Source of the DNA: Adiantum capillus-veneris
Taxonomy: Eukaryota > Streptophyta > Polypodiopsida > Polypodiales > Pteridaceae
Length of the DNA stretch: 64,000 nt
Reading direction: 5' to 3'
NCBI GenBank assembly: GCA_014529385.2
Contig: CM043964.1
Coordinates: 130,784,920 to 130,848,919 of the forward strand
Below the pieces are notes generated by a model. That model saw nothing but the letters and a program-made list of their open reading frames with translations. It made no database searches and was not told where the DNA came from. The position numbers and the translations under genes were made by a program. The number at the start of each line of letters is the position of its first letter. Within the stretch, counting starts at the first letter, position 1. This document shows positions 31,737 through 44,101 of this stretch, piece after piece.

Positions 31737-31782
<46 letters not shown>
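31737..31782 (+). repeat. (CT)n tail of LINE copy G
   Basis: About 46 bases of CT after TTTCATTTTCATTTT. The sequence beyond is unrelated, so this is the end of the array. Confidence 0.95.
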
Positions 31783-31785
<3 letters not shown>

Positions 31786-34700
31786 GATTGGTTATGCCAT
31801 TTCCCTTTTGAATAACAGATCTTGAGTTCAACTCTCCTCGTCAAATAGATCTTTAAGGTCTCTTGGGATAGTTTCTACGACCAAAATTCTCTTCTTCTTC
31901 TTCTTCTCTCTCTCATGGCCATTCATACTTGTGTGGGTATCCCTGCTTATTCTCACCTAATGATTATTATGCAGGTGAGCTGCGATACAACAGTTTGGGC
32001 AATGTTAGGAGGGCAAGATGTTGATCGCCTTCCATCTGCATCCACCTGTTATAATACTTTGAAGGTAGTCCAAGAAATTTGAAGCTGTAAGCAATCAACA
32101 ATTTTTTAGCAGACATACTAACGGCATCCTTCAAACTGCCTTATCTTCTTGTCTGTCAGCTTCCAACATATAAACGGACGAGTACTCTGAAAAGTAAGCT
32201 ACGGTATGCCATACATGCCAATGCGGGGTTTGAACTTTCTTAAAAGATTCATGTCCTGCTGGTGGAAATCATGATAAGGGGACGGAGCCCATTGGGTTTA
32301 CCTTGTCGACATGTTGACTTTATTACAAGGAAAAGCGATTCTGTGCAATTCTCCGGGCGGTTGGTGACTACATTGTGTAACACTTGCCGCTGGGTTTGGT
32401 AAAGTGGGAGAAATTTGAGTAGAGACTCACAGGGAAGGAAGTCCCAATGTCCAATGTACATAAGGATTCTGATTTCTCCCTTGAGGTTTGAATAACAAAG
32501 AAAAGAAACTGATAAACAGCTTCATTGTCATGATTGGGCCAAGCTGTCATGGACCAAATCCACTCGATTGCAAAATCCAATTCTGAAGAGGAGAAGAATG
32601 TGTACAATAGAAAGGAATTGTTGCCCAAGAAGCAGACAAAATGTTTTTTTGCAGCATTTAAACATTTTGTAATGTGGGGGCATATGTATCAAATTGAAAG
32701 GCTTCTCTACTACAAGTGGTTTGCCATTCTTGCGAATGTTTATTTTAGGAGTGTATATAACTACTGGTTACCAGCATATAATAGCAGAAACATATCTCCA
32801 AAACCACCATTTCGCAGATGTTGCTCTACTCATATATTGCCAGCTATTCTTCCCATTACTTTTAAGGGAGGGATTTTTGGCGTGAATAGTCCCATGGACC
32901 AAATTTGACTGTGATTGAACTTAAACGCAGACAACCATCGACATGTCTGTGCACTCGCCACTCAATTGTGTAATGACCTATAGAACTCAAACCATGATGA
33001 AGGCATCAATGTAGGAATGATGATGAGGTGGCTTCTGAAAACACAGTAGTTGACTAGCAATGCAACTACAAAGGTCCAAAGATAAAAGTACAAACGAACA
33101 CATGCGCGCACACACCTCAAGGCTCACAAGATCTTGATAGTAGTCAGGTATTCTCCAACATCTGCCTAAAACAAATTAAAGAGCTTGATTCGACTGGTTT
33201 TCTAATTTGTAGAGAATTTGAAACCAGAGGACAAATGTTAGACTGGCTTGAACAAAATAGATATCCACCAAGGGTTAAGCTCAAGATGTGAAGCTGTTCA
33301 CTTTAAAAAGACCCAAACTAGGCAGTAATCTCCAACTAGCGAGGATTAGGTGTTCATAGGGTACATCCAAAAGGTATAATACAATTGCTATAATCTGTTT
33401 ACATTTGCTTTATCTGTAACTCCGATTTTAGCTTCGAAAGTTTGGACTCTCTTCAAGTCCGGGTTTAGATTTTAGGAACTCATCAATGTTTTCAATTAGA
33501 TTTTGAGAGACTCTCAATTTTCATCAGACAATGTAAGAAGCAAAAGCACATATTTATTTCTTCCTGGTTTAATTGACTCAGAGAGTGAGCATCATCTGGA
33601 GGACTTTTTCTTTTTGACAAATCATTTTGATACCTATGTGATGTGAAACATGAGAGAGGCACAGAGAAAGAGAGATTGTTATTGATTTATCTAAAAGTAT
33701 TTTAAGCTGTGAAATAATTTACCCACTAATGTATACTGTTTATGATGGAAAAATCTTAGAGAGGGATGGGCAATCCTTAGTAACCCTCCGAAGCTTGTAA
33801 ATTTTATCACCTTACACAAAAGCTGGGATGATTACAATAGTTTTTTTGAGCAATGTTTGCGTGGGAAGTGTATCCAAGGCTATACTTGAGACAAGCTTGA
33901 CAACTTGCAAAAGAAATGGTTGCCCTAGAATAAGTACTATGTGTATATATGTATGTATGTATGTATTCGTATATAAAAGTTTGGCATAGAGCATTTCAGT
34001 TGTAATTGCTTCAATAGAACACACATGGTAGAGAGTTGGCAACTTGAATCATATTGACGTCTAATTGTAACAACATATTTATGTGTTTTTCTTTGAGTGT
34101 TCTAATGATGTTGGACAAGACGAGATTTTGGTGAATATTGTTTGATTGCCGTGTGGCTTAAAACATGAGATTTTTCTTTCATTGAACATCCTTTGATAGA
34201 AAGAACGAAAAAAAAATTAAAAAAATTATATGAGCTAAATATAATATTGCATGGTCTTTGTGGAGGTGAAATAAAACAAAATTATAGTGAACAATACCAA
34301 CCTAGCTTTGTGTTGAGGTGGTGTGTGTGTGTGTCTTAGGATCTTTGATAGTACTAATGGGGTTCATACAGTGCTCATGGATCCATTGCATGGCCCATTG
34401 TTGTTATATAAGGCTCTAGTCCAAGAATGGCATTGACCTTCATTTATGCTAAAAACTTTGGGCAAAAAATTTGCATTGAATTAAAGAAAGGTATCTCCTA
34501 ATTTATGCAAGATGAAATTTGTGTAGCTTGTCTTTGTCTCCTCAATACGTCATCGAGATGTGTTTAATTGTATGCACAATCTGTAGCTCTCTTGAGTAGA
34601 ATAAATTTGTGTTTTTGTAAGGGTTCCAAAATCTTTGAAATTTGGATTCTAATGTTAAATTTAGCTTATTTCGTCGATTTTCTCTTTCCCAATTGGTGAT

Positions 34701-34960
34701 TTCAGGATTATGAAAAGAGATTGTGCAAAACACTCACTAAGTGTGCTCTTGAGCTCAAGCAAATACACATGGAAGTGCCAAGTTCTTAAAGACGGTGATC
34801 GATTCATAGCCCCAAGCTTGGAAGAAAGCTTCAAGGTTCTCACAATAGAAATCCTTTCTAGAAAATAGAGAAGTGTTGGCACACATGCCAAGTTGATCTC
34901 TCTTGAGAGGCTGAGGTTGCTATGTTAACACATATGTCAAGTCGATCTCGCTTGGAAGGT
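31783..34960. other. Intergenic sequence, nothing recognised
   Basis: AT-rich sequence with only short frames and no motif I can name. A short TATG run lies near 33950-33964 and TG repeats near 34320-34334. Confidence 0.5.
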
Positions 34961-34969
34961 TGAGATTGT

Positions 34970-35330
34970 CCTATATTAGAGCTTTGGCAGATTGTGAAGT
35001 TAATGTCTCTTGTGAGGGCCTTTTCAACATGTCATAATGTACTAAGAAGATTGTGGCACGAGCATGAAACACTAGTTTTTTTGTAAATTGCATGTGTTTC
35101 CACTTTTTAATAATCAACAAAGAAATCAACCACAAGATATTGGAGACAAACATCCTCAACCATAGGTTTGAATTTGTCCTATACTCAACTTTACAACCAG
35201 AGAAATGGCTACATAGGCTTCTTCTTGCTCAACCGCAATATCCGTGGGTTGTCAACCACAAAGCAAAAATCTCTTGTGGAGGCACGAGTTTCATAAAAAC
35301 CAACCTAGTTTGAATCCAAAAGAAAAATGA
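34970..35330 (-). pseudogene. Copia RNase H relic
   Basis: The minus strand reads, in shifting frames, a KVEYRTNS block (from the family's EAEYRA) at about 35195-35180. Then come LVFHARATIFLVHYD (from FHARTKHIEVHYHF) and TSQSAKAL. These are ordered C-terminal copia RNase H landmarks with many changes. Comparison is with the copia element at 13891-14098. Decay is heavy. Confidence 0.5.
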
Positions 35331-37250
35331 AAATTTGGTAGCAATGATGTGCCTAAGACTTAAACAAATCAAGGTGTATGTTGCACTCAAGTAGTGAAAG
35401 ATCTAATCAATCTTATGCCCACACACATTGCTTAGTGGTTACATAAATTTTCTCTTGTATGAAACTACAAACTCAATATTTGGTCGTCATGCATATAAAA
35501 AATGAGGTAATCAATAGCCCATTGAAAGAGCTAAGGATCAAAGCAACGCTTGGCATCATTAGGATAGAAATAAGCTTGCATTCCTCGAGATCAATCTATC
35601 TGTCAGTACCTCGATATACTTTATTTGGCACAAAATAATGCGTCTGTTATATTATCAATACAAAATTCTCAAATAATGATTGAAGAGATCCTTATGGGCA
35701 TCCCAAAAAATGGACATGGTACTTTATAGTGTAATTTTGGTGAGGATCTCCCAAATCCACAAAAAATGGGAATTTTTAGGCTAATCTTGTGACACGTGAT
35801 TTTTGTAAAAGAGGTAAATGCTTGTGAAGACCATTCAAAAATAGCCATTGTGCTGTAAATGGCCTTTATTTTTTTGCTTGGTTATCATGTTGTAGTATTT
35901 GTCTTTGGCTTCTCTACCGAACGTATGTTGTGTGACTTTGGCAAGCTAAATGTCTTTTTGCATAATTTACTCATCCCATTTTACACCTTTTTTGTTAGTT
36001 AATCCATACAGGATCATAAACTCAAAATAAACTGATTAGGGAAAATTATTATTGGCTTCTCTTCTCTTTTGAGGTCAAATGAAAGGATACTTCGTCTCAA
36101 AGATGTGCCAACAAGGTTGTGGTTTTCTTGGACTTGTAGACGATAAATTTGGATAAGAATTGGGCCACTTGGAGTGTGAAGTGTTACCTTGATCTTATAG
36201 AGTTATAATAAGCTCTAAGTTTGAAATTTTTTATTGTACATCTTTGTGTTGACTAGGAGAGAACCTTTGAGATAAGATTTTGGAGGTTGTAGTGTTAGAG
36301 CTCTCTTGGATGTTTTGGTAAGCAACATCCTTCTCCAATAAAAGCTGCTACAAACTTTTTTATTGTGTTCCACAATAATGCTCTGACATCTAATCCCACT
36401 TTGAGTTAGTCATCCATGTAGGTTTGTTGGACCCATGACATGAAACTCCTTGATTTTTAGCCTATGCTCCATGTATAGGGAGCCTTAGCCATTCCTAAAC
36501 AATCCTTGGATAAGACTATGTATGTGGGATCTAGCCTTGAACTAGGCTTTTCCAATATGATCCAAATGCCCTATTGCATCATATTGAATTGAGTCTTTGA
36601 ATATAGTAGTGTCAAGTAGGGTACATTTATCGTTGTGACATTTTGAAGAAACAATTGTATCTCCATTGATGCAACCATCGAGACCATAGTTAAGACATTG
36701 AGCTAGTTTTTTGCTTTTTGGGTGCCTCTCATTGTTGATTTGTTTACATCTTTGATAATATTTGTACATCTACTGGGTTGTAATGTATCTTAGTTGTAGG
36801 TGTGCATGAGTCTATCTCTATTAACTTGGAAGCCGCTTCTTTCTTTGATTGTTAACATGTTTTCCCTTATTTTTTTCAGCAAAGTAGAAGGCTAAAGCAT
36901 GCTCTTTGGTGATACAATTTTTCTATCTATTTCATACTTTCAAACAAAAAATAGCACCTAGTAACGTTTCTCAAATATGTTCAGTATTTGTTTTTCTAAA
37001 TCTTCTTTGTAATAATTTGCGACTTAAATATAGTTATGCTACTTATTACCCATTCAATTTATTGTTTGAAATCTTATTTTTGGTAGTATCATTGAGCATC
37101 CTTATTGTACCACTAAACCCTACTTCTTCACTTGGAAACATCATTAGCTTAGCCTATTTTTGCACAAATTATATTTTAAATAACATGGTTAGGTGCAAAG
37201 GGCCATACAACGTGTCATTTGTACATCATATTGGTGCTCAAAGATAGGAT
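35331..37250. other. Intergenic sequence, nothing recognised
   Basis: No supported gene. A plus frame at 36906-37247 is rich in hydrophobic residues but has no family motif and lies in AT-rich sequence. Confidence 0.45.
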
Positions 37251-37369
37251 TAAAATATCCCCACTTGTCAATGTAGACATTGATATTATAATAGGCTGGC
37301 ATCAATGCCAACATAGTGTCTTATTTACTTAAAGTGCTCATGGTGTAGAAATGCACACAAAGCTAGAGA

Positions 37370-37550
37370 AGATGAAGGAGAAGCTCAAGAGCATACGACA
37401 TAAGGATGTAGTATTACTAAGTCTGTTAAGACAAAGAGAAGACTAGCCTTAGAGTTGTGGGTGTATTTACAATTTATGGGAGGAAAACCTCCTAGCAAGG
37501 GAAAGAAGTGTCCAAACTATCCTAAGTGTGTTCATACACATTGTTATCAT
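37370..37550. repeat. Dispersed repeat, LTR-like, related to 58470-58640
   Basis: Blocks such as AAGCTCAAG, GTCCTAGAG or GCCTTAGAG, GTATTTACAAT, GGAAAACCTCCTAG and TCCTAA..GTGTTCA occur in the same order and strand at 58470-58640. It lies next to a minus-strand copia RNase H relic, at the place of a 3' LTR. Boundaries are unknown. Confidence 0.45.
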
Positions 37551-37599
37551 AATATGGTAACAAATACCCCCTATGAATGTGGTGAAAATGAGATGGCAC

Positions 37600-38065
37600 T
37601 CACATATAGGGAAATGTTGAACCCTTAATGACTAGCTCACAAATTGGAGGAAATCTAACGCTTTGGAAAAGCTTCAAAGTTTTCATGAGGTTGAGCCTTT
37701 GCGAAAATATTAGCAGAGTCGTTCTACATATGAAAATAAGCCTAGTTAACCTCTCCTGCAAAGAGTCCTTGCCTAGCGTAATGATAATGCACCTTAATTT
37801 TCTTTTTGTGGGTAAAGAAAACTTAGGCTCCTCACAGTTGCCAGTTCACTCTAGTAATAGTAAGGGAAGATAAGGTAGCAGCCAACACCCAAGTCAGACA
37901 TAAGGTGTTTGAGCTAAATGCAATCAACCTTGGTTGTGAAAGTTTCCCTGTACTCAGCCTCTTAACTAGAACTGGCCATTATAGGTTGATTCTTGCTCTA
38001 CAAAGATATACATGAGTTGTCAAACATGGAACCAAAACCACTCGTGGACACCTATGTGCCATAGC
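37600..38065 (-). pseudogene. Copia RNase H relic
   Basis: The minus strand from about 38030 gives ISL-stop-SKNQPIMASSS, EAEYRETFTTKVDCI, LKHLMSDLGV. After a gap it gives a block reading ANIFAKAQ-like and ENFEAFPKALDFLQFV. These align in order with copia RNase H (SKKQP.VA.SSTEAEYRA, the LL.DLG block, D..TK.LP, F..LG). Several stops and frameshifts are present. The element's RT and upstream domains are not seen. Confidence 0.65.
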
Positions 38066-38117
38066 AAAAAACCCAACTCAAGTCCATGATCTATTGTAAA
38101 TCATAACGCTTAGGCCC

Positions 38118-38685
38118 AAACTGATGCCACCACTACCACCAAAGATGTCTTGAAAACTCTCATTGAGAGTTTTGTGGATTGGAAAGAGCACCAAAAGGGC
38201 CTATTTTCTATGATGATGCAATGCATACAAGCTAAAAGAATCTCCCCATGGATAATGCTATCTAATGGGCCTAAAAACTTGATAGCTTTGTGCATGCTTT
38301 AGAATCGACCATTCCTAGAAGGATGGGTGGCCATAACCCACTGGTGCATTCAACCAACCAGGTTTGAGGTCAAAGTGATGCATGCAGAGATATCACTACC
38401 CAAATTGATACCACCATTGCCACCAAAGATGTCATGAAAACTCTCGTTGAGAGTTTTGTGGATTGGAAAGAGCACCAAAAGGGCTTGTTTTTTGTGATGA
38501 TTCAATGCATACAAGCTAAAAGAAGATCCCCATGGATAATGCTATCTAATGGGCCTAAAAACTTGATAGCTTTGTGCATGCTTTAGAATCCACCATTCCT
38601 AGAAGGATGGGTAGCCATAACCCACTGGTGCATTCAACCAAATAGATTCAAGGTCAAAGTGATGCATGTAGAGATATCACTACCC
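38118..38685 (+). repeat. 284-bp tandem duplication
   Basis: The segment from about 38118 recurs from 38402 with a period of 284 bases. Shared blocks include GTTTTGTGGATTGGAAAGAG, CCCCATGGATAATGCTATCT and GATGGGTAGCCATAACCCAC (G/A variants). One plus frame reads DATTTTKDVLKTLIESFVDW in copy 1 before a stop, so the unit may come from a gag-like sequence. That origin is a guess. Confidence 0.88.
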
Positions 38686-40187
38686 ACATATTTGGAGACC
38701 TTGAAGCCCTTTGACAAAGACCTAGTGGTCGAAAAATTCTCATAACATGTAGAGAAATTCAGGTAGTAGGTGCAAATGGAGCATGAGAATGAGGCTCAAA
38801 GGGATCAATCCAAGGTTGTGATAAAAAAGAACCATAAAATATATGAAGCATCAACCAATCATGTGGATGGCACAGCTACACAAAGGTCACCCTCTCTAGG
38901 TCCTATCTTAGAGAATGCCCAACCTTGGGAGCATCAATCTCCCCATAGTAGGTGCTCCATAGTAGGTGCGGTTTTCTTGTACAATTGAACTACCTCTCCA
39001 TGTGAAGGCTCACCCAAATCCATCGGACATAGATATTTCATGTAGAGTCTCTTGTAGATGTATATTGGCTTGACATAAGGGATAGACAAGAGCAACATGT
39101 GATATATTATGGTTTCATTTAGCTTCACCATGGGTGGATTACAATATGATCAATTTTTTAGCGTAAGTTTGGATTGCTGCTGTAAGTGAGACCCAAGAAC
39201 CCCCCGTGTGGGTGGGTTCAAGTAAACTAGAACCCCATACTAGTTCATTAGATTTGACCACTCACCATGACTACACCTCAATAAATTACCCCGTGCCAAT
39301 TTATTTATCTTCAACACCAATAATTTTAGCACCTTTAGTCAATTCAAAATTTTAGGTTGACCCAAGAGTAAGTGGGGAAGAGATGTTGAAGGCAAAATAG
39401 TTGGCCGGTTGAAAGAGATGTGAGTCAACCCTAGCCACCAAGAATCAATTGAAGGTGACCAACCATAGCTACAAAAAAGAAATGAGCTATAGAATCAAAA
39501 CCAAGATCAAAGGCATGCACGCATGAATGAAGACTATGAAAGAAGAGGATCCCTTCATTGTAGGTGGTTGGAAGTACAATAGAATAAGCTAGCCACTAGC
39601 CTTGTACAAGAATTAATCCTTGTATACAAAGGGATATCATTGATGCATGGGGTTGTTGTAATTATTCTTTATCTCAACTATGCTTCAATCTTGCCACCAT
39701 TGGTCTCCATTTATCATGTCTTGAGTACTTGTCCTTTGTTCATCCCGATTATAAAGCTTTTGTATTATTACGTTCATAACATCATGCTCTACCTGAGTCA
39801 TGCCATTACCAAGGCCTCATAGCTTTCCACTAGCAAGGTCGAGGTCAACCATAAATTTCTCTACGCTGACATTTTAGCATTCTTGAACACAACTTGGTTG
39901 TTAGAAAGACTCAATGTACCTTGTATATGCTTATAATGACTCACATGGATGACTTTTCAACCTATAGGCTACATTCCTCATTTTTCTATTTATAGTTAAA
40001 ATCATGAATGCAATCTTTATACATGCTTGCTTTTGATTATGTCTCATGACAAGCACCATGTAAAATGCAATATATGCCAACCTCATGCAAATGCAACTTT
40101 CTAGCGACTTGGTTGCTATATTGATAACCCCTATGAACAAATTAAAGAAACCATTTTTCTATGAAATGTTGTTTATGCTTCAATTGC
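38686..40187. other. Intergenic sequence, nothing recognised
   Basis: AT-rich, with short frames only and no recognisable domain. Confidence 0.45.
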
Positions 40188-40357
40188 ATGTACAAAGCAC
40201 TTCCTTCAAAAGTACATACACATAGCAACTATTAATCATGGATAAGGTATGGAAGGTTTGATGTTATTTATACTCCAGGTGGATGTACACAGCACTTCCT
40301 CAAAAGTACATACACATACCAACTATTAATCATGGATGGGGTATGGAAGTTTTAATG
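40188..40357 (+). repeat. About 95-bp tandem duplication
   Basis: ATGTACAAAGCACTTCC at 40188 recurs as ATGTACACAGCACTTCC at 40283. Both are followed by AAAAGTACATACACATA, AACTATTAATCATGGAT and GGTATGGAAG. Confidence 0.85.
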
Positions 40358-40655
40358 TCTTGCAAATCCTTGTCCCATATCAAGGTCTATGGAGAATCAA
40401 TATATGTTTGAGAGTAAAGATGTGATTTTGTCTCTCTGGGCCAAATGGAAGAAATGCTCAAAAAGGCCTATCAATGAAATGTGGAAGGCGTGCAAGACAT
40501 TCACAAGATGCCAAATAGTTTTATTGGGTTTTCATCAAGATTTTACAAGACTGGAATCCCAAGAAATGACCTCAAAAATAATTTTCTCTATGCCAAGGGT
40601 ATGGTAGGTAAAGGCTATATGGGTTGAGTCACTGCGTGCATGCATGCATGCGTGC

Positions 40656-40657
<2 letters not shown>

Positions 40658-40700
<43 letters not shown>
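40658..40700 (+). repeat. (GA)n microsatellite
   Basis: About 43 bases of GA, preceded by GCATGCATGCATGCGTGCGT, 16 bases left of an inverted-repeat unit. Confidence 0.95.
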
Positions 40701-40704
<4 letters not shown>

Positions 40705-40716
40705 AGAAAAGAATGA

Positions 40717-41137
40717 GGTCTAGGAGGGCCTCTTTATTTTCCATTTTAAGGGCGTCAGACCTTTAGTATCAAACGAGCAATCAAAAGACAGGTTTTGAAT
40801 TCAAATATGCAAAACAACTAGTTCATTTGAATTCAAATTATCCCCTCAAAATGAAATTTAAAATCTATCGCATTAAACCATATCATGTAACATATCTACG
40901 GAAAAAGCTTGGTATGTAGATCACAGATCTATAGTCTAGGCTCAAATTGAAGATTGTATGTAGGAGTTATAGAAGTCCAAAAATTGTCCACCACCCTTTT
41001 GGAGAGTAAAGTATATCCTTTGACCACTACTATTACACCTCTCTTGCACACCCAACATTCTTGCACACATGTCATGCACCTAATTCTCAAAATAATAATC
41101 ATATCTATAATGGAAAATAAAGAGGCCCTCCTAGACC
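40717..41137. mobile_element. Possible MITE-like unit with 28-bp terminal inverted repeats
   Basis: Bases 40717-40744 (GGTCTAGGAGGGCCTCTTTA and the next 8) are the exact reverse complement of 41110-41137. The unit is 421 bp, AT-rich inside, with no coding frame. It sits between a GA tract on the left and a GT tract on the right. No clear target duplication is visible next to the repeats, so the mobile-element call is tentative. Confidence 0.5.
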
Positions 41138-41144
41138 CCCATCC

Positions 41145-41146
<2 letters not shown>

Positions 41147-41190
<44 letters not shown>
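41147..41190 (+). repeat. (GT)n microsatellite
   Basis: About 44 bases of GT followed by a G run. Confidence 0.95.
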
Positions 41191-41194
<4 letters not shown>

Positions 41195-41541
41195 GGGGGG
41201 GGGAGGGCATGGATTGATCTAAATTCACCAAAAACTACCAGAAGAGGGGCACTTGACTGTTTTTGTGGCCATTCCATGCATATTAGATAACTACTTTATT
41301 TTAACTAATGCAATCTACCTTAAAACTTAGACTAATGAGCAATAAGGCCAATTATCTTAGATATGTCTAGCCAAAAGAGATGGAAACTTTCAAACAAGGT
41401 AGATTTTGAAGCCGCAAGTTGAGTATCCCAAACTTCAATGTAGAAATATTTTTGACAGAGAGACTTTGAAATATCACAAAAAAATCTTTTTCTAGTTTGA
41501 TGGAGATAGGGTATGTGGTGTATACTCTATATATCACACTA

Positions 41542-41638
41542 TTATAGTTTTCTACGCACAACTCTTATCGGTAAGTTTTTGGTGATAGTCGGGAATGGAG
41601 TATGAAGCATTTGTATGTTTTCAACTTCTATAGTCCAC
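41542..41638 (-). CDS. P450 exon 9: C-terminus and stop
   Basis: 97 bases, one completing Arg, then [31 protein letters not shown] and TAA at 41542-41544. The W-x-(I/V) and LPIRV blocks are the usual ends of this clan. Acceptor TCATGTGCAG. Confidence 0.93.
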
Positions 41639-44030
41639 CTGCACATGATGTCAAAGTAGTCAAGCCTTGGTCATAAAAACTTTTGTTCCAAAACATAGCG
41701 AGATTATATAGGTAATCAGAAGTAAAATTATTGTCCATGAATTATTGAGTAGTTTTAATCTCTACTTAACCATTATAACTTTTATAGACATGGTTATAAC
41801 CTAGCTAGCCATTATAACTAGTGTAGCCTTTAGTCCCATGCTTATCTTGGATAACTTCTTTTAGGCGATCTCTAGGGAACCAATATAACTTTTAGTCCCA
41901 TGGTTATAACCCAGTCCTCATGGTAGTTTCTCTTCATTACAACTAGATCTCCTAAAGCTTATAACACCCTAAAACTTCATTAAAATATGTCCTCACACAA
42001 GAAATTTGAACCACTTTCTATATGGTTCCCAATTGTTTCATTAATTTAAGCAATGGTAGGCTTGAGTCTTAGTGTAATTAGCAAACATGGACCTTAGGTG
42101 TGTTACCTGTAATGAGTAAGGAAGTAGTGTAAGAAAATTGAAATTTCTAGCCTTGCCAACTCTGCACCAGGGCAAAGCCTAATGCCTCCACCAAAAGGGA
42201 CAAATGGTGATGATTTGATCTGTACATAAGTATTCACTATTTTACAAATATAAATAATCCAAAAGAAAATTTAAATTGATATTTCTAATTTCGAACGTGG
42301 CTACCACCATAGCTTTCTAAATAGGAGAAAGAGAATTGAACAATGAATTTCAAGAAGAGAATTGTCTCACATTTTTCCATCGTGATGGATCAAAGCGTTC
42401 AGGATTCGGATACACGTCAGAGTCAAAATGCACTGCTATTTGACTTACAAAGACAATGCAACCTTTTGGAATGAAGTGGCCTATTTATAAGAAAATCATC
42501 AAAAAAGTGAGTGGTGATAAATAGCAAGATAAGCATTAAAGTTTTTTGCAAAAGAAGACAAACCTTTAAGCTCTACATCTTCAAGTGCAACTTTAAAAAG
42601 GCCCAAGCTTAAATTCACCAATCTTAGTGTCTCATTGATTACCTAGCAACAAAAGTCATTTTCTCAACCTTGAAAATCAAAATTTATCAATTGGATGAAG
42701 TATGCATGATGCTAGGTAGATTGGGGCATACATTTTGAGTGAAACTCATCTTCATGTAATCATTCATGTCCAAATCTTCACCTTGTGTTTTTGTTTTTTG
42801 AATTTTCTCGTGCTCTTCCTGCATCCAAATTTGAAAGTGGGTGATTGAAATCAACCTCAAAAATTTCTAAATTTAAGCCGAACTTTGAATTGTAAGTGTT
42901 AACACTGTAGTAAAAAAAATTTACTTCAGGTTATGCTGCCATACGCAATGTATATGCATGTAGATTTGGCATAACCAAATATATAATTCCATATTGCACA
43001 TGACATTATAGAGTGAAGAGTATGACAATGTGCACACACATGAACTTAGAGTTTTTGCCTACCGTAAGGGCAAGGCATTGATTTCCCCTTTTGGGCAAAC
43101 TAAAATTCAAAAACCACTGTTGATTTATTTTCTTGCTGAAAGCAAACCTATTGATTGGTTGTAAATATCCTTACATGCTCATCATATAGCCTTGCAATCA
43201 CTGCATATTTTACAAAGGGAGGCTGGAAAACTAAAGACATAAAAGTGTGCACTCTCTCTTTCTTAACGGGGATATTTGAGAGGATTCTTCAATTTTAGTT
43301 GAGCAAACAAAAAACTAGGCAGGCATAGCAATTATAGAACTTGTTACGATAGCAAAAGCTGCAACGTTTTGGTCTTGGCTTGCATAGTACTCAAACCTCT
43401 TTACTCAAACCCTTAAACGAAACATTGTATAATGTTATAGCTATAGCATTCTAAAATCATGTGTATATGCATCATAACATTATTATCTCACAAGATTGTA
43501 TTGTACAAACATGCACAACCATGGGATTGTGGTTATAGTCATGCTAAATGTATTCCATATGTTTACAAACTTAGATGCAAGTTAAATCATGTGTATTTGC
43601 ACTTAAAAATTGCATAAAGAAATGCAAATCTGAAAAGAATTTTCATAGAATATAAATCATTCAAGTCATGAAGCAAACTCTCATGACACGTACCTATTGT
43701 ACGCTTCATGACTTGAAGCTTTTCTATATTGTAGAAAGTTGTGGAGGTTTGCATTGATTTATGTGAAATTTGTGTGCAAATAACACATGATTTAATTTGA
43801 ACTTACTTTTGGTAACATGGAGAAAATGTACATTAGGGCATAACTATTTAACACAACCACATAGTTGCATGGCTTTACACTAAAGATAATTTGAGATAAA
43901 AGTGAGATAATGCATACATAGATAATTTTAGAATGCTCATAATACCAAACCTTGTTTGTTTATAGAATCTTATATGCATAAACAGGGCTTGAGTGTGTGT
44001 GCCCTTTGTAACTGTTAATGCACCCAAATA

Positions 44031-44101
<71 letters not shown>

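Noticed and set aside
36906-37247. 113-codon hydrophobic frame as a membrane protein gene
   Set aside because: AT-rich sequence gives Phe/Leu/Ile-rich frames by chance, with no family motif and no supporting gene structure.
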